Source: Sphingomonas sp.
GTDB lineage: Bacteria; Pseudomonadota; Alphaproteobacteria; Sphingomonadales; Sphingomonadaceae
Reading direction: 5' to 3'
Assembly (NCBI RefSeq): GCF_019746665.1
Contig: NZ_JAIERS010000014.1
Span: 1 to 64,000 of the forward strand
DNA: 64,000 nucleotides
Shown: positions 62,167 through 64,000 of the stretch, one piece after another
Numbering within the stretch: the first letter of the stretch is position 1
Layout of the letters: the number at the start of each line of letters is the position of its first letter
Position numbers and translations under genes: made by a program
The notes under the pieces: model-generated
The model's input: only the letters and a program-made list of their open reading frames with translations
Database searches by the model: none
Told to the model about the DNA's origin: nothing

Positions 62167-63209
62167 GCGGCCGGCCGCTGCGCTTTCTGGGGGTGGTGCT
62201 CGGCGGCTGGATCGCGGTGCGCGTCGTGATGCTCTGGCCGGCACCGCCCGTCATCCATCTGGACGCGACCCGCGCCTCGTTGGCCGTGCCGCAAAGCGAC
62301 GACGCGCAAAATGACGTGGTGTTGCGCTACCCCGAACTGGCGGCACTCGGCGCGGTGCGGCAGGAGCCGTGGCTGCCGGCGACCGGCCCGGCGCCGCGCT
62401 CCGCCGCCCGCGTGAGCGCCGCGCCCCTGGTGATGCCGCCGCCCGAACCACGGCCGGCGCGTCCAGGCGTCGATCCACGCCGCGTCGCGGTAGCGCTGCT
62501 CGCCCTGACCCGCTTCGATCCTGCCGCGCCGGCACCGCCACAGGGGCTTCCAGCGACACCCGCGCGCGACCCCGCCCCGCGGCCAGGCGCCGCGCCCTGG
62601 TCTGGTTCGGCCTGGCTGATCGCGCGCGGCGGCGCGGGGCTCGGCGCGGGGCCGCAGGGCGGACAATTGGGCGGCAGCCAGGCGGGCGCGCGGATCGCTT
62701 ATCATGTCGCGGACCGCATCGCGCTCATCGGCCGGGTCGCGGCGCCGCTGCAAGGACCAGGGAGCGAAGCGGCGCTCGGCTTCGAGTGGCGGGTCGCGCC
62801 GCAGCTACGCGTCGTCACCGAGCAGCGCATCGCGATCGACGGCGCGGGCGGCGGCCCGGCGTTCGGCGTCGTCGGCGGCATCGGCCCGACCGCGCTGCGC
62901 GGCTTCCGGCTTGAAGCCTATGGCCAGGCGGGGGTGATCGGGCGCGATCGTGGCATCTACTACGCCGATGGCGCGGCGCGGATCGAGGCGCCGGTCGTCC
63001 GGCGCGGCAAGGTCACGATGGGCGTGGGGGTCGGCGCGTGGGGCGCCGCGCAAACCGGCGCCGAGCGGCTCGATCTCGGCCCGACATTGGGGTTGAAGCT
63101 GCCAATGGGCTCCCGGTCGGCGCGGCTGACGCTCGATTGGCGCGCGCGTGTCGCGGGCGTCGCGGCACCCGGTTCTGGCGCCGCGCTCGCGATCGGCACC
63201 GATTTCTAG
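62163..63209 (+). CDS. Exported beta-barrel-like partner of NfrB-like enzyme
   Basis: A 348-aa protein. An N-terminal hydrophobic stretch (LGVVLGGWIAVRVVMLW) acts as signal or anchor. A Pro/Ala-rich linker to about residue 150 follows, then regularly alternating strands rich in Gly and aromatics (SAWLIARGGAGLGAG, GGSQAGARIAYHVADRIALI, GSEAALGFEWR, QLRVVTEQRIAIDG) that read as an outer-membrane barrel. GGSQAGARIAY recalls the C-terminal domain of NfrA, the outer-membrane partner of NfrB, but the TPR part of NfrA is missing. Translationally coupled to the glycosyltransferase. Confidence 0.68.
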   Translation: MSGRPLRFLGVVLGGWIAVRVVMLWPAPPVIHLDATRASLAVPQSDDAQNDVVLRYPELAALGAVRQEPWLPATGPAPRSAARVSAAPLVMPPPEPRPARPGVDPRRVAVALLALTRFDPAAPAPPQGLPATPARDPAPRPGAAPWSGSAWLIARGGAGLGAGPQGGQLGGSQAGARIAYHVADRIALIGRVAAPLQGPGSEAALGFEWRVAPQLRVVTEQRIAIDGAGGGPAFGVVGGIGPTALRGFRLEAYGQAGVIGRDRGIYYADGAARIEAPVVRRGKVTMGVGVGAWGAAQTGAERLDLGPTLGLKLPMGSRSARLTLDWRARVAGVAAPGSGAALAIGTDF

Positions 63210-63247
63210 GTGCCTTGGCCGCCGCCGCTGGCTAGGGTGGCGGCAGC

Positions 63248-64000
63248 ATGGACTTGTACCTCCCCATCGCCAATCTCAGCGTCAACGCGCTGCTGATCAT
63301 CCTGCTCGGCGGTGGGGTGGGCCTGTTGTCGGGGATGTTCGGCGTAGGCGGCGGGTTCCTGACCACCCCTCTCCTGATCATCTATGGCATCCCGCCGACC
63401 GTCGCGGCCGCCTCGGCCGCGACGCAGGTGACGGGAGCGAGCGTCTCGGGCGTGTTCGCGCATTGGCGGCGGCGCGGGGTGGACGTGAAGATGGGGCTGG
63501 TAATGGTCGCGGGCGGCGTGCTCGGATCATTGGTCGGCGCGGTGTTGTTCCGCCTGCTCCAGGCCAATGGCCAGAGCGACACCGTGATCGCGATCCTTTA
63601 TGTGCTGATGCTGGGATTCATCGGCGTGACGATGGCGCGCGAATCCATCCAGTCTATCGTCGCGCTGCGTTCGGGCCGACCGCTGCCGGCGCGCAAGCGG
63701 CGCCACCATCCGCTCGTCGCCGCCCTCCCGTTGCGGACGCGCTTCTACGCGAGTGGCCTTTATATCTCGCCGCTCGCGCCGCTGCTGCTCGGCTTCCTCG
63801 TCGGCATCCTCACGATCCTGCTGGGCGTGGGCGGCGGATTCATTCTGGTGCCGGCGATGCTCTACCTGCTCGGCATGGGGGCGACCGTCGTGGTCGGCAC
63901 CTCGCTGTTCCAGACGCTGTTCGTCACCGCCGCCGCGACGCTGGTCCACGCGCTCACCACCAAGGCGGTCGATCTGGTGCTCGCCACGCTGCTGCTGATC
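63248..64000 (+). CDS. TauE/SafE family permease (3' truncated by window)
   Basis: 251 residues of an inner-membrane transporter are visible before the window ends. Two internally repeated halves carry the family motif: GLLSGMFGVGGGFLTTPLLI near residue 25 and LVGILTILLGVGGGFILVPAM near 195, each followed by a hydrophobic segment. TauE/SafE proteins export sulfite, sulfonates or organic anions; substrate unknown here. The ATG at 63248 is 38 bases after the barrel gene. Confidence 0.9.
   Translation, partial: MDLYLPIANLSVNALLIILLGGGVGLLSGMFGVGGGFLTTPLLIIYGIPPTVAAASAATQVTGASVSGVFAHWRRRGVDVKMGLVMVAGGVLGSLVGAVLFRLLQANGQSDTVIAILYVLMLGFIGVTMARESIQSIVALRSGRPLPARKRRHHPLVAALPLRTRFYASGLYISPLAPLLLGFLVGILTILLGVGGGFILVPAMLYLLGMGATVVVGTSLFQTLFVTAAATLVHALTTKAVDLVLATLLLI

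Noticed and set aside
1..64000. CRISPR arrays, tRNA or rRNA genes, IS elements, prophage
   Set aside because: No regularly spaced direct repeats, cloverleaf sequences, transposase or phage structural genes were found. The palindromic elements lack any encoded transposase.

Overview
This is a 64 kb stretch of GC-rich chromosome that reads as a Sphingomonas-type alphaproteobacterium (order Sphingomonadales). Several features point there. A two-piece, circularly permuted tmRNA gene is present, as is typical of alphaproteobacteria. Heme precursor is made by a class I 5-aminolevulinate synthase. There is a crtY-crtI-crtB carotenoid cluster and a threonine-nucleophile alkaline phosphatase of the type described from Sphingomonas. 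The tail of a cpoB-tilS-ftsH block and several sphingomonad-style palindromic intergenic repeats are also present. No prophage, transposase, CRISPR array, rRNA or tRNA was seen; apart from the repeats the content looks like core or stable accessory chromosome.

Layout. 0-9 kb: end of a TonB-like protein, ptsP, a RodZ-like protein, cpoB, tilS, ftsH and two tandem small secreted paralogues. 9-13.7 kb: a YeiH-type exporter divergent from an MFS transporter across a cluster of perfect palindromes, then a class A beta-lactamase-like lipoprotein and a fasciclin protein. 13.9-20.9 kb: a btaA-btaB betaine-lipid pair, Uma2 and DUF3429 proteins, a HEYTH/TPR peptidase-like protein convergent with hemA, then RcnB-like and BamE genes. 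21-26.4 kb: cytochrome bc1 chaperone, YceD and the crtY-crtI-LOG-crtB cluster. 26.4-29.8 kb: two small conserved proteins, an Atm1-type ABC exporter and a Gly/Ser/Thr-rich secreted protein ending in a strong terminator. 29.8-35.7 kb: PNPOx-like and TlpA-like genes divergent from argH-lipoprotein-lysA-cysG(N)-CorA/ZntB. 36-43.1 kb: aminotransferase, DUF486, ssrA, dsbD, alkaline phosphatase, VOC and beta-helix proteins. 43.2-48.3 kb: DUF427, PP2C-like phosphatase and the branched-chain 2-oxoacid dehydrogenase E1a-E1b-E2 operon. 48.7-52.8 kb: a GT4 glycosyltransferase fusion with a GH130 enzyme, then a glycine-zipper protein. 52.9-64 kb: pbpC plus alpha-2-macroglobulin, an NfrB-like glycosyltransferase plus a beta-barrel-like partner, and a truncated TauE/SafE permease.

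The most unusual signal is in the intergenic DNA. A 64-nt element occurs twice (8739-8802 and 35845-35908). It can fold as an outer 10-bp stem enclosing two 9-bp hairpins. Between the copies at least five base pairs differ, and in every case both sides change so that pairing is kept. Both copies lie between convergent genes, and each is followed by a second palindromic family built on CCCCGGCGAAGGCCGGGG. A third composite palindrome sits inside the carotenoid cluster, and a 32-bp perfect inverted repeat separates yeiH from the MFS gene. Together these suggest a structured intergenic repeat system that may act as bidirectional terminators or mRNA-processing sites.
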